From Eubacteriales bacterium (GTDB taxonomy: Bacteria > Bacillota > Clostridia > Lachnospirales > Lachnospiraceae): DNA of 64,000 bases. A model generated the notes under the pieces. It saw only the letters and a list, made by a program, of their open reading frames with translations, had not been told where the DNA came from and made no database searches. Below, one piece after another: positions 8,529 through 16,298 of the stretch (position 1 is the stretch's first letter; the number at the start of each line of letters is the position of its first letter). Location of the stretch: NCBI GenBank assembly GCA_030524745.1, contig JAUNGC010000002.1, positions 62,001 through 126,000 of the forward strand, given 5' to 3'. The position numbers and the translations under genes are program-made.

Positions 8529-9494
8529 ATGGGAAGCATAGAGCAGCCGGAATGGATCGCCGGTTATTGCATAAAAAAGGAAACTTTGTCTGACTGTGTG
8601 GAACGGTGGGAATACCGTTTCCAAAAAGAATACGGACATATTTATATTTGCAGACCCTGGCCGGGCGTTCATCTGTGGATGAACGATGTCTACATGCACA
8701 GCATTCCGACGGAATGTCTGGAAGAGTACCATTTTATCAAACTCAACTACTGCGCAGAGGGACGCAGCGAGGTGCTTCTGGAGGATGAGCGGTATGTTTA
8801 TCTGGAAAAAGGGATTTTGAGCGTCGATTCCAACACGCCGAAGAAAAATTTTTTATTCCCGGGCGGCAGATATGCAGGGCTGGAACTGATTCTGGATATG
8901 AAAGTTCTGGAAAAACAGCCGGTGCAGGCGTTTCTGGACTGCGGTATAGATCCGAAAAAAATGCGGGAAAAACTGGAGGATATGCAGGGAAGTTATCTTG
9001 CCTGCGTTTCGGGGGAATGGAAGAAGCTGGCCGAATGCGTTATGGAAAGGCTGAAGCGCGCGGATGCGGGCGCGGAAGAATACCGCTTTTTTACCCTGCA
9101 GTTGTTATATTCGCTGAAACGCGCCGACCTGGTTTTAGTGGAGCAGAAATTTTACTTAACCAAAGGGCAGCGGAGGATTGTGGCGAGCGTGGAGGAAAAG
9201 ATCAGCGGCGATTTAAAATGCCGCTATACGGTGGAATCGCTGGCAAAAGAACAGGGGATCAGTCCTTCTTCGCTGAAAAAGTATTTCGAGAAGGTCTACG
9301 GAACGTCAATTTCCGATTACATCAGGAGAAAGAGGATGGAACATGCCTGCAGGCTGCTTGCGCAGACGAGGATGAGCGTGGCGGATATTGCGGCGGAGAC
9401 CGGATACGGCAATCAGGGAAAATTTGCCGGTGTATTTAAGAAATATACGCAGAAAACCCCATTGGAATACAGAAGATTGCACAGCGCCGACTGA
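8529..9494 (+). CDS. AraC family transcriptional regulator
   Basis: 321 residues: a variable sensor domain (about 1-220) and a C-terminal double helix-turn-helix domain (about 225-318), with ESLAKEQGISPSSLKKYF, DYIRRKRMEHACRLL, MSVADIAAETGYGNQGKFAGVF and TPLEYRR. The architecture is that of PchR/YbtA-type siderophore regulators. A palindromic box upstream and the Feo remnant downstream suggest an iron-linked role; the ligand is unknown. The ATG at 8529 follows a purine-rich GAAGGGCGAAGAGGAAA. Confidence 0.87.
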   Translation: MGSIEQPEWIAGYCIKKETLSDCVERWEYRFQKEYGHIYICRPWPGVHLWMNDVYMHSIPTECLEEYHFIKLNYCAEGRSEVLLEDERYVYLEKGILSVDSNTPKKNFLFPGGRYAGLELILDMKVLEKQPVQAFLDCGIDPKKMREKLEDMQGSYLACVSGEWKKLAECVMERLKRADAGAEEYRFFTLQLLYSLKRADLVLVEQKFYLTKGQRRIVASVEEKISGDLKCRYTVESLAKEQGISPSSLKKYFEKVYGTSISDYIRRKRMEHACRLLAQTRMSVADIAAETGYGNQGKFAGVFKKYTQKTPLEYRRLHSAD

Positions 9495-9548
9495 GAAAAA
9501 ACGCGGGAAATGCGCTGGCAGCCGGACATAGGAAAGGAGAGCGGAGTA

Positions 9549-9697
9549 GTGAAGAAATTATCAGAAATGCCCGCCGGGGCGAAGGGAAGAATCGAAGCCC
9601 TGGAAGGGGACAGCAGGTTTATGAGCAGAGTCATTTCCATGGGTCTGACCGTCGGCTGTCCGATTGAAGTGCTGCAGAATGAAAAGAAGCAGGCTTC
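9549..9697 (+). pseudogene. feoA: feoA remnant, 3'-truncated
   Basis: Begins with GTG at 9549 behind GGAAAGGAGA. It encodes about 49 residues typical of FeoA (KKLSEMPAGAKGRIEALEGD, then MSRVISMGLTVGCPIEVLQN), the SH3-like cytosolic partner of the ferrous iron transporter. The match stops near 9690, and the frame then runs through feoB sequence in the wrong frame to a stop at 9944. The end of feoA and the start of feoB are missing in one deletion. Confidence 0.8.
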
Positions 9698-10654
9698 GTG
9701 CTGGGAATTACCTTCGTCTTTTCCTTTATGGAAGAAGTGGGATATATGGCGCGGATTTCCTTTGTATTTGATAACTGGATGTCAAAGCTGGGACTTCAGG
9801 GAAAATCGGTCATGGCGTTTTTCATGGGCGCCGGCTGCACGATCGGCGGCGCGGCTGGAACCAGAGTCATTGACAACTGGGGACAGAGAGTGCTGGCCAT
9901 GGCCCTTGTGTGGGCGGTGCCCTGCGGCGCGACCTGGTCGCTGATGCCGACGCTTGCCAGCATGTTTTTCGGAAAAGGGGCTATTCTGGTGATGATTGCC
10001 ATCGTATGTTTCATGTTTGGATTCATGGCGGTTACGGCAAAAGTTTTTGGACCGAAGCTGGCGCCTGCGGCGGAGCGCACCGGCATGATTATGGAAATGC
10101 CGCCTTATCACAGACCGAGATGGGGACATCTGATCCGGCACACCTTAAACCATGCCTGGGATATTTTCAGGCGCGCAGTTCGCGTGATCTTTCTGGTGGC
10201 GCTGGTATTCTGGATTTTATCCTATACGTCGGACGGCAATGTGGAAAACAGTATTATTTATAAAATAGGGACCTTTATCGAACCCTTCACCAGAATTTTC
10301 GGACTCGGCTGGCAGACCTTTATGGCATTTGTGGCTTCTGCCCTGAGCAAAGAAGCCGTGCTGGGCGTGCTCAGTTCCATTTATACGAACAGCGGAACGG
10401 TGTTTGATTCCACGATCGGAGTGGCGGCGGCTTCCGCCAATTTAGGAGAAGTGCTGCCCACGGTCATCTCAAAGGCGGAGGCGCTGGCGTTCATCTTTGC
10501 GACGACCTTCAACGTGCCCTGCGTGATGGCGCTGGCTTCCACCTATCGGGAGACCCATTCCCTGAAGTGGACGCTGCGGATTGCTGCGTACTACACCTGC
10601 ATGGCGCTGCTTTTGTCCTGTGTGATTTATCATATCGGACTGCTGATATTCTGA
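9698..10654 (+). pseudogene. feoB: feoB remnant: C-terminal membrane part, GTPase domain missing
   Basis: 318 codons that match only the later membrane part of the ferrous iron transporter FeoB: EEVGYMARISFVFDNWMSKL, the Gate-type MGAGCTIGGAAGTRVIDN, a further Gate with VASALSKEAVLGVLSSIY, and FIFATTFNVPCVMALAST. FeoB is normally some 600-750 residues and starts with a G-protein domain; no GxxxxGKS/T motif or NKXD is present. The remaining frame opens at a GTG with no proper ribosome site, directly at the junction with feoA. Uptake of Fe(II) by this copy should be lost. Confidence 0.82.
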
Positions 10655-10669
10655 GTACATATCGTATCG

Positions 10670-10706
10670 CAGCGGCTGACGGATAAAGTCGGCCGCTGGT
10701 TTTTTA
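10670..10706 (+). terminator. intrinsic terminator after the feo remnant
   Basis: CAGCGGC-TGAC pairs with GTCG-GCCGCTG, followed by GTTTTTTATT. Confidence 0.75.
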
Positions 10707-10800
10707 TTGGGAAAAATGCCGAAAATCGTTCCTGTCAGTATATTTTTGACCATAGATAGGGTAAAATGAGTTTATTCTCCGAAAAGGGAGGTACATAGTG

Positions 10801-11355
10801 ATGAGCGAAGTAAAGGAGAATAACGCTATCCGGTTATTTGAGGATAGCAAAATCCGTACTGCGTGGGACGCGGAGCGGGAAGAATGGTATTTTTCTATTG
10901 TGGATGTGATTGCGGTTTTGACCGACCAGAAAACGCCGCGTAGTGCGAGTACCTATTGGGCTGTTTTGAAAAAAAGGTTAAAAGACGAAGGGGCAGACGA
11001 ACTGCTTACAAATTGTAAGCAGTTGAAAATGACAGCGGCTGACGGTAAAAAGCGTTTAACCGATGTGGCCGACACAGAGCAACTTTTGCGCATTATTCAG
11101 TCTGTTCCTTCACCGAAAGCTGAGCCGTTTAAAGCATGGCTGGCAATGGTGGGACGGGAGCGTATCGAGGAAACGATTGATCCGGAGCAGGCGATTGACC
11201 GGGCATTGGAAACCTACCTGAAAAAACGGCAAACAAAGGCCCCGCAGCGAAAAAGTGCTGCGGGGTCCGTTTTTGCAAATATTTACGACATTTATGCGCC
11301 GTTTCGCTGGCTCCAGCCGCGGCTGCTTTGGCGTACCGTGACGAAGTTTTTATAG
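10801..11355 (+). pseudogene. BRO-N / antirepressor-like protein, truncated
   Basis: The first ~145 residues match the BRO family N-terminal domain found in phage antirepressors and DinD-like proteins: NAIRLFEDSKIRTAWDAERE, EWYFSIVDVIAVLTD, then YWAVLKKRLKDEG, and KAWLAMVGRERIEETIDPEQ. After ALETYLKK the frame runs through a bidirectional terminator (11221-11275) and 3' ABC sequence, so the last ~40 residues are not original. The usual longer C-terminal part is absent. It is probably a relic of a mobile element; a short functional DNA-binding protein cannot be excluded. GGGAGG precedes the start (ATG 10801 or GTG 10798). Confidence 0.7.
11221..11275. terminator. bidirectional intrinsic terminator
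   Basis: Perfect 9-bp arms CCCCGCAGC / GCTGCGGGG (11240-11265) with T-rich sequence on both sides (TCCGTTTTT on the plus strand; a T-rich run ending in TTTTTT on the minus strand). It ends the minus-strand ABC operon and lies inside the truncated BRO-N frame. Confidence 0.85.
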
Positions 11356-13043
11356 ATGCCGTCTTTTTCCATGAGTTGTGCATGAGTGCCGCTCTGGACG
11401 ATCTTTCCTTCGGAGATAACCAGAATGTGATCCGCATGGCGGATGGTGTTCAAGCGGTGGGCGATGACCAGCAGGGTTTTGCCGCGGCACAATTCGCTGA
11501 TGGCTTCCTGAATGTAGCTTTCGTTGTCGGCATCCACGCTGGCTGTGGCTTCGTCCAGAATGACGATGGGCGCGTCCTTTAAGATGCAGCGGGCAATGGA
11601 AATGCGTTGCTTTTCGCCGCCGGATAAGGTTTCGCCGCCTTCTCCGATCACAGTGTCAAAACCCTGGGGCAGGTTCATGATGAAGTCGTAGCAGCGCGCC
11701 TTTTTTGCCGCTTCCATGACTTCTTCCCGGGAAGCGTCCGGGCGGCCCATACTGATGTTATTGTAAATGGTGTCCTGAAACAGGTAGACCCGCTGAAACA
11801 CCATGCTGATGTGATCCATCAGATCGGAGAGAGGGACGGAGCGCACATCCCTGCCGCGGACGAGCACCTGGCCGGATTTGACGTCCCAGAACCGGGCGAG
11901 CAGATTTACAATTGTGGATTTTCCACCGCCGGAAGGCCCCACCAGGGCGAACATCTCATTCTTTTTTAAGGAGAAGGAGACGTCGTGAAGCACGTCCTTT
12001 TCTCCGTATGCGAAACTGACATTGCGAAACTCCACCTCAGGCGCGTCGGATGCGTCCGGAATGGTAAGCGTGCCGGTATCCGGAAGCTGTGTCTGCGCAA
12101 AAACGTCCTCGATCCGGTCCATACAACTGTTCATGACGGTGAGCCGCGCGCTTTGACCATAGAGGGCCTTTAAGGGACCGAACAGATCGAAGAGGAAGAG
12201 CAGGACGCCGATCAGATAAGGGGCGCTTAAGAATCCTTTGGCGTACAGCCAGAAGGAGAGGGCGAGAATGAGGGCGCTGCCCGCTCCGTAAAGCAGATTC
12301 AAGCGGCGCTGCCAGGGCGCAACATCTTCTTCAAATTCGATATTGGTGCGGCAGCTTTGGCTGAAATTGCCGGAAAGTTCCTTTGATTTTTCACCCAGCA
12401 GATTATAGGTTTTGATAATGCCGATGCCTTCAATGAAGTCCAGCACCGCTTCGGTAAGATTTTCACTCTGCTCCTGCCGTTTGTCGGAATCTTCCATGTT
12501 GACTTTGTTCATGGACCGGGCGGTGAGCAACACAAGGCCGACGAGGACGAGAGCGAGAAGTCCGATGCGCCAGTCCAGGCACAGCAAAAACAGGAGCATG
12601 ATGGCTTCGGCGAAGATGTAACTCATCATATCGGCCAGAGTGGTCATGCAGTTTTCCTCAATGAATACCATATCGGTGGACAAAACGGAACTGATCTTTC
12701 CGATGTTGCCTTCCGTAAAATAGCCCATGGGCATTTTACGAAGATGCTTTCCCAGTTCCATGCGTTTGTCCGCAAATACCATGAAGCCGGCCGCAGATTG
12801 CAGGCGATCCGCCATGTGTTGAAAGATAACTTGCAAAATTACACAGATGAGCATGGCGATTCCGGTTTTCAAACAGAAGGAAGCGTCCACGCTGCCGGAG
12901 GAAAAAGCGTTTATGACCAGAAAAGCGAGTCCGATAGGCGCTTTTGCCAGCAGGGATTTTAAAAAGGAAAACACGAAGGCGAGAAGGATCCGGCCCTTGT
13001 ATGTTCCTGAAACGGTCAGGATGCGTTTCATCAATGCGATCAT
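11292..13043 (-). CDS. ABC half-transporter (permease-ATPase), second pair, subunit B
   Basis: 583 residues. The N-terminal membrane domain begins MIALMKRILTVSGTYKGRIL; the ATPase domain has GPSGGGKST, MVFQRVYLFQDT, LSGGEKQRISIARCIL, IVILDEATASVDADNE and IAHRLNTI. Its ATG overlaps the stop of the upstream ABC gene by 4 bases (ATGA). It is the counterpart of the gene at 1469-3220. Control should come from the TetR-type gene and the palindromic box upstream of the pair. Siderophore or drug transport are both open; the iron-rich setting favours the former. Confidence 0.9.
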   Translation of the reverse strand: MIALMKRILTVSGTYKGRILLAFVFSFLKSLLAKAPIGLAFLVINAFSSGSVDASFCLKTGIAMLICVILQVIFQHMADRLQSAAGFMVFADKRMELGKHLRKMPMGYFTEGNIGKISSVLSTDMVFIEENCMTTLADMMSYIFAEAIMLLFLLCLDWRIGLLALVLVGLVLLTARSMNKVNMEDSDKRQEQSENLTEAVLDFIEGIGIIKTYNLLGEKSKELSGNFSQSCRTNIEFEEDVAPWQRRLNLLYGAGSALILALSFWLYAKGFLSAPYLIGVLLFLFDLFGPLKALYGQSARLTVMNSCMDRIEDVFAQTQLPDTGTLTIPDASDAPEVEFRNVSFAYGEKDVLHDVSFSLKKNEMFALVGPSGGGKSTIVNLLARFWDVKSGQVLVRGRDVRSVPLSDLMDHISMVFQRVYLFQDTIYNNISMGRPDASREEVMEAAKKARCYDFIMNLPQGFDTVIGEGGETLSGGEKQRISIARCILKDAPIVILDEATASVDADNESYIQEAISELCRGKTLLVIAHRLNTIRHADHILVISEGKIVQSGTHAQLMEKDGIYKNFVTVRQSSRGWSQRNGA

Positions 13044-14791
13044 TTTTCATCTCCTCCTTTTTGGGCGCTGATTTTCCAGCGGGCGCTGCCCTCGGCAGCC
13101 TGCCAGAGTTTCTGATAGCCGCTGCAGCGTGCGAGCAGTTCTTCGTGGGTACCGCAGTCTTCCAGATTTCCGTCTGAGAGCACGCAGATCTGATCCGCGT
13201 TCTGAATGGAATGGAGCCTGTGCGCAATGACGATGACGGTTTTATCTTTGATAACTTCTGCGATGGCTTCATTCATCTTTTCTTCATTTTCCGGATCCAT
13301 AAAAGCCGTGGCTTCATCCAGTACCACGATGGGAGCGTTTTTCGAAATGGCGCGGGCCAGGGAAATGCGCTGCCGTTCTCCCCCGGAAAGCTGTTTACCG
13401 CCGTCTCCTGCCGGCGTGTAAATTCCTTTTTCCAGACGGGAAAGGAATTCGCCGCACTGCGCTTTTTGAGCGGCTTCCAGCACTTCTTCGTCGGTGGCCA
13501 AAAGTCTGCCTGTCCGGATGTTTTCCAGCAGGCTTGTGTTGAACAGAAACTGTTCCTGAGCCACATAGGAAATTTCGTTGTTCAGGGCTTCCAGACTCAT
13601 GTCCCGAATGTCCTGCCCGCCGATTTTGATAGAGCCGCCGGTGACGTCATAAAAGTGCACCAGAAGCTTTGCCAGCGTGGATTTGCCGCTGCCGGATTCT
13701 CCCACCAGGGCTGTCATACTGCCTTCTTTGATGTGCAGATTGACGCCATGGAGAACTTCGTCCTTCTGATAGGCGAAACGGACGTTTTCAAAGGTGATGT
13801 CATGATTTTTACCGGTAAAGGGCTCTTCTGTCTGGACAAGGGGAGGCGCTTCCAGCATTTTTTCCAGACTTTCGATCTTAAAATTGACCTGGGGCAGCGT
13901 GGACATGAAACTCAGGGAGCGCAGCAGGGGCGCGCCGATGCCGAAGGACATGCAAAGCACTAAAACCAGGTCCGTCAGAGAGGAATGCCCTTTGAGTACC
14001 AGATATGCCCCCACAGGAAGCGTAAAAAGGGCAACGCAGGGGAGTATGCTGTTATAGAGCGCCATCCAGGGCCAGCAGACTTTGTACCAGGCCAGCGTAA
14101 AATCCCGGTAGCTTTTTACATCGTGCTCGAAGCGGTGATAAGATTCGCCGTCCCGGTTGAAAACCTTGACGACCTCCATACCGTTGATGTATTCCACGAT
14201 AGTATTGTTCATTTTCTGCGCCGACGCGTAGTAATCGCCCATCTTGCTCATGCCGCTTTTGTACATGGCCATCATGGCGATCATGCCCAGAGGCAGGGAG
14301 CACAGGGATAAAAGGGCCAGCTTCCAGTCCGCGAAAAACATGGCGATAAAGACGAAAACGGGGACGGCAATGTTGGCAATCCCTTCCGGCAGGGCATGGG
14401 CCAGAAGCAGTTCGATGGATTCGATGTCGTCAATGAACATTTTTTTCACGGTGCCGACGCCTTTTTGGGCGATCGTTCCCAGCGGCTGCTTTTCCATCCG
14501 TTCCTGCAGGGAAATGCGCAGATTCTTTAAGGTGTGATAGGCTGCCTCATGGGAGAGGGAAAGGCCCTTGACATAAAGAACCGCATATAAAACAAGACAG
14601 ACGGCGATTGCCGCTATGCGTCCGATGATGCCGGAGGGGGACATCGGATTGCCGGACAGCAGAGGATCGATGAACTGCCAGACGAACCAGTATGGAATCA
14701 CGCTCATGGCAACGCCGATCAGCATGACGGCGATGGAGGCGTAAGTCTTTTTGCGGTATTCGCCCGCATAATGTAAAAATTTCTGATACAA
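13040..14791 (-). CDS. ABC half-transporter (permease-ATPase), second pair, subunit A (TTG start)
   Basis: 583 residues with a six-helix membrane domain, then GESGSGKST, YVAQEQFLFNTSLLENIRTG, LSGGERQRISLARAI, IVVLDEATAFMDPENE and IAHRLHSI. The C-terminal tail (CGTHEELLARCSGYQKLWQA) shows what the paralogue at 1-1476 has lost. The start is TTG at 14791: AAGGAG lies 8 bases upstream, and the nearer ATG is followed directly by a stop. It forms a heterodimer operon with the gene at 11292, downstream of the TetR-type gene on the same strand. Confidence 0.9.
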   Translation of the reverse strand: MYQKFLHYAGEYRKKTYASIAVMLIGVAMSVIPYWFVWQFIDPLLSGNPMSPSGIIGRIAAIAVCLVLYAVLYVKGLSLSHEAAYHTLKNLRISLQERMEKQPLGTIAQKGVGTVKKMFIDDIESIELLLAHALPEGIANIAVPVFVFIAMFFADWKLALLSLCSLPLGMIAMMAMYKSGMSKMGDYYASAQKMNNTIVEYINGMEVVKVFNRDGESYHRFEHDVKSYRDFTLAWYKVCWPWMALYNSILPCVALFTLPVGAYLVLKGHSSLTDLVLVLCMSFGIGAPLLRSLSFMSTLPQVNFKIESLEKMLEAPPLVQTEEPFTGKNHDITFENVRFAYQKDEVLHGVNLHIKEGSMTALVGESGSGKSTLAKLLVHFYDVTGGSIKIGGQDIRDMSLEALNNEISYVAQEQFLFNTSLLENIRTGRLLATDEEVLEAAQKAQCGEFLSRLEKGIYTPAGDGGKQLSGGERQRISLARAISKNAPIVVLDEATAFMDPENEEKMNEAIAEVIKDKTVIVIAHRLHSIQNADQICVLSDGNLEDCGTHEELLARCSGYQKLWQAAEGSARWKISAQKGGDEK

Positions 14792-14810
14792 GTTACATTC
14801 TCCTTCCTAA

Positions 14811-14828
14811 AATTAGAAACAACTAACT
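14811..14828 (-). promoter_or_regulatory. AGTTAG-N6-CTAAYT box upstream of the second ABC pair
   Basis: On the minus strand AGTTAG TTGTTT CTAATT (one mismatch from a perfect palindrome), 20 bases before the TTG start of the ABC operon and just after the tetR terminator. No clear -10/-35 is visible, so the box may overlap the promoter. Confidence 0.55.
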
Positions 14829-14835
14829 GCTTCGC

Positions 14836-14917
14836 AAAAAACAAGGCGACGTATGGGAAAGCGGAAGCGCGACGGAACATGAGGTTCCCGGCGCAGACTC
14901 CATACGCGGCCTTTTTT
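14836..14917. terminator. hairpin terminator between tetR-type gene and ABC operon
   Basis: Outer arms GGCGACGTATGG / CCATACGCGGCC (14845-14911) with inner GGAAC / GTTCC hairpin. It is followed by TTGTTTTTT on the minus strand and TTTTTT on the plus strand. It separates the tetR-type transcript from the ABC promoter. Confidence 0.65.
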
Positions 14918-15537
14918 CATTGCGGCGTAAAGCCCAGGGTGCGGTACCAGTTAAAAAGATCGCACATCAGACTGGAATGGCGCACAATCTGTTCCCAGGA
15001 AAAGCCGTGAATAAAGGGCTCATAGATGGTGGTCCAGAAGGCGGAGAGCAGAACGTGCATCTCCTCTTTGGAGATATTCGTGTGGGTAAGGCCCCGGCGG
15101 CGCGTTTCCTCATAATAGCCGTAACTCGCCTCCGTCATGGATTCCACCCAGTCGTGGGGAAAATTGGAGTAGGAAGTACCTTCCGCGCAGGAAAGCAGCA
15201 GGACAAATCCGTCATGGCGGTCATAAAGATACTGAAACCACCAAAGCATATACGCCTCGTCCATGTCCCATGCCCGGATCAATGCCTCGTCAGACAGATC
15301 GGCGGGAAGAACCGCGCTTTTTTCCGCTAAAATGGCCTTTAAGTCCGCCACTGTGTCTTCCACCACAGCGCAGAATAAGGCGTCCTTGCCGCTGTAGCGC
15401 TTATACAGCGCGCCGGTGGTGACGTCGGCCCGCTCGCAGATGCGTTTTAAGGACGCTTTTTCAAAGCCGCAGGCAAGAAATTCCTGTTTTGCGCTTTCTA
15501 AAATGCGCGGGTCGATGGAATGGTCCGCTTTTGCCAT
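14917..15537 (-). CDS. TetR family transcriptional regulator
   Basis: 206 residues with an N-terminal TetR helix-turn-helix (about 10-55): ILESAKQEFLACGFEKASLK, RICERADVTTGALYKRYSGK. The C-terminal domain is variable and would bind the inducer. AGGAGG precedes the ATG. It has its own promoter and a 34-bp operator. It probably represses itself and perhaps the ABC pair downstream. Confidence 0.88.
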   Translation of the reverse strand: MAKADHSIDPRILESAKQEFLACGFEKASLKRICERADVTTGALYKRYSGKDALFCAVVEDTVADLKAILAEKSAVLPADLSDEALIRAWDMDEAYMLWWFQYLYDRHDGFVLLLSCAEGTSYSNFPHDWVESMTEASYGYYEETRRRGLTHTNISKEEMHVLLSAFWTTIYEPFIHGFSWEQIVRHSSLMCDLFNWYRTLGFTPQ

Positions 15538-15556
15538 AACAATACCTCCTGCTGAA

Positions 15557-15617
15557 TTGATAATTGGATTATCGATAATCTGATTATCAATATAGCACGC
15601 GACAAAAGAATTGTCAA
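15557..15617 (-). promoter_or_regulatory. tetR-type promoter with 34-bp operator
   Basis: On the minus strand TTGACA (15617-15612), 17 bases, TATATT (15594-15589), then a palindrome at 15557-15590 whose core GATTATCGATAATC (15567-15580) and outer arms TTGATAAT / ATTATCAA share one centre (32 of 34 bases symmetric). The half-sites look Fur-like (TGATAAT / ATTATC), but their 3-base spacing is not that of a standard Fur box. Confidence 0.8.
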
Positions 15618-15661
15618 CGATTTCATGCCGGAAATATGATTATGGGCATATCATTTTCACA

Positions 15662-15711
15662 TTGACACATAATAGTTTTATATGTATACTTTGAGTTAGT
15701 AATAACTAACT
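15662..15711 (+). promoter_or_regulatory. ahpC promoter with AGTTAG-N6-CTAACT box
   Basis: TTGACA (15662-15667), 17-base spacer, TATACT (15685-15690), then a perfect AGTTAG TAATAA CTAACT at 15694-15711, where a bound repressor would cover the transcription start. Confidence 0.85.
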
Positions 15712-15733
15712 ATTGATTAACAGGAGGTAAGAA

Positions 15734-16297
15734 ATGTCATTAATCAACAAAGAAGTGAGCGATTTTTCCGTTCAGGCCTTTTGCAACGCTGCTTTCAAGA
15801 CCGTAACAAAGGCTGATATTCTTGGAAAATGGAGCGTATTTTTCTTTTATCCCGCAGACTTTACCTTTGTCTGCCCCACAGAACTTGAGGATCTGGCAAA
15901 TAAGTATGAGGAGTTTCAGGCGATTGGCTGTGAGATTTATTCCGTTTCCTGCGATACTCATTTCGTGCATAAGGCATGGCATGATGCGTCGGAGCGTATT
16001 CAGAAGATTCAATATCCCATGCTGGCGGATCCTACGCATGCGCTGGCGAAGGATTTCGATGTTCTCATAGAGGCGGACGGCCTTGCGGAGAGAGGCACCT
16101 TTGTGGTAAATCCTGAAGGAAAGATCGCAGCGTATGAGGTAAATGCAGGCAATGTAGGACGCAATGCGGACGAACTGCTGCGCAAGGTACAGGCGCTGCA
16201 GTTTGTAGCTCAGCACGGCGACGAGGTATGCCCCGCGAAGTGGCAGCCGGGCGCAGAGACCTTAAAGCCCAGCCTGGATCTGGTAGGACTTCTGTAA
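15734..16297 (+). CDS. ahpC: alkyl hydroperoxide reductase C (2-Cys peroxiredoxin)
   Basis: 187-residue typical 2-Cys peroxiredoxin that reduces H2O2 and organic peroxides in the cytosol. The peroxidatic Cys is in FYPADFTFVCPTELEDL and the resolving Cys in GDEVCPAKW near the C-terminus. AGGAGG lies 6 bases before the ATG. The reductase gene begins one base after the stop, so they are one operon. The box at its promoter suggests induction by metal limitation or redox stress. Confidence 0.95.
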   Translation: MSLINKEVSDFSVQAFCNAAFKTVTKADILGKWSVFFFYPADFTFVCPTELEDLANKYEEFQAIGCEIYSVSCDTHFVHKAWHDASERIQKIQYPMLADPTHALAKDFDVLIEADGLAERGTFVVNPEGKIAAYEVNAGNVGRNADELLRKVQALQFVAQHGDEVCPAKWQPGAETLKPSLDLVGLL

Positions 16298-16298
16298 A

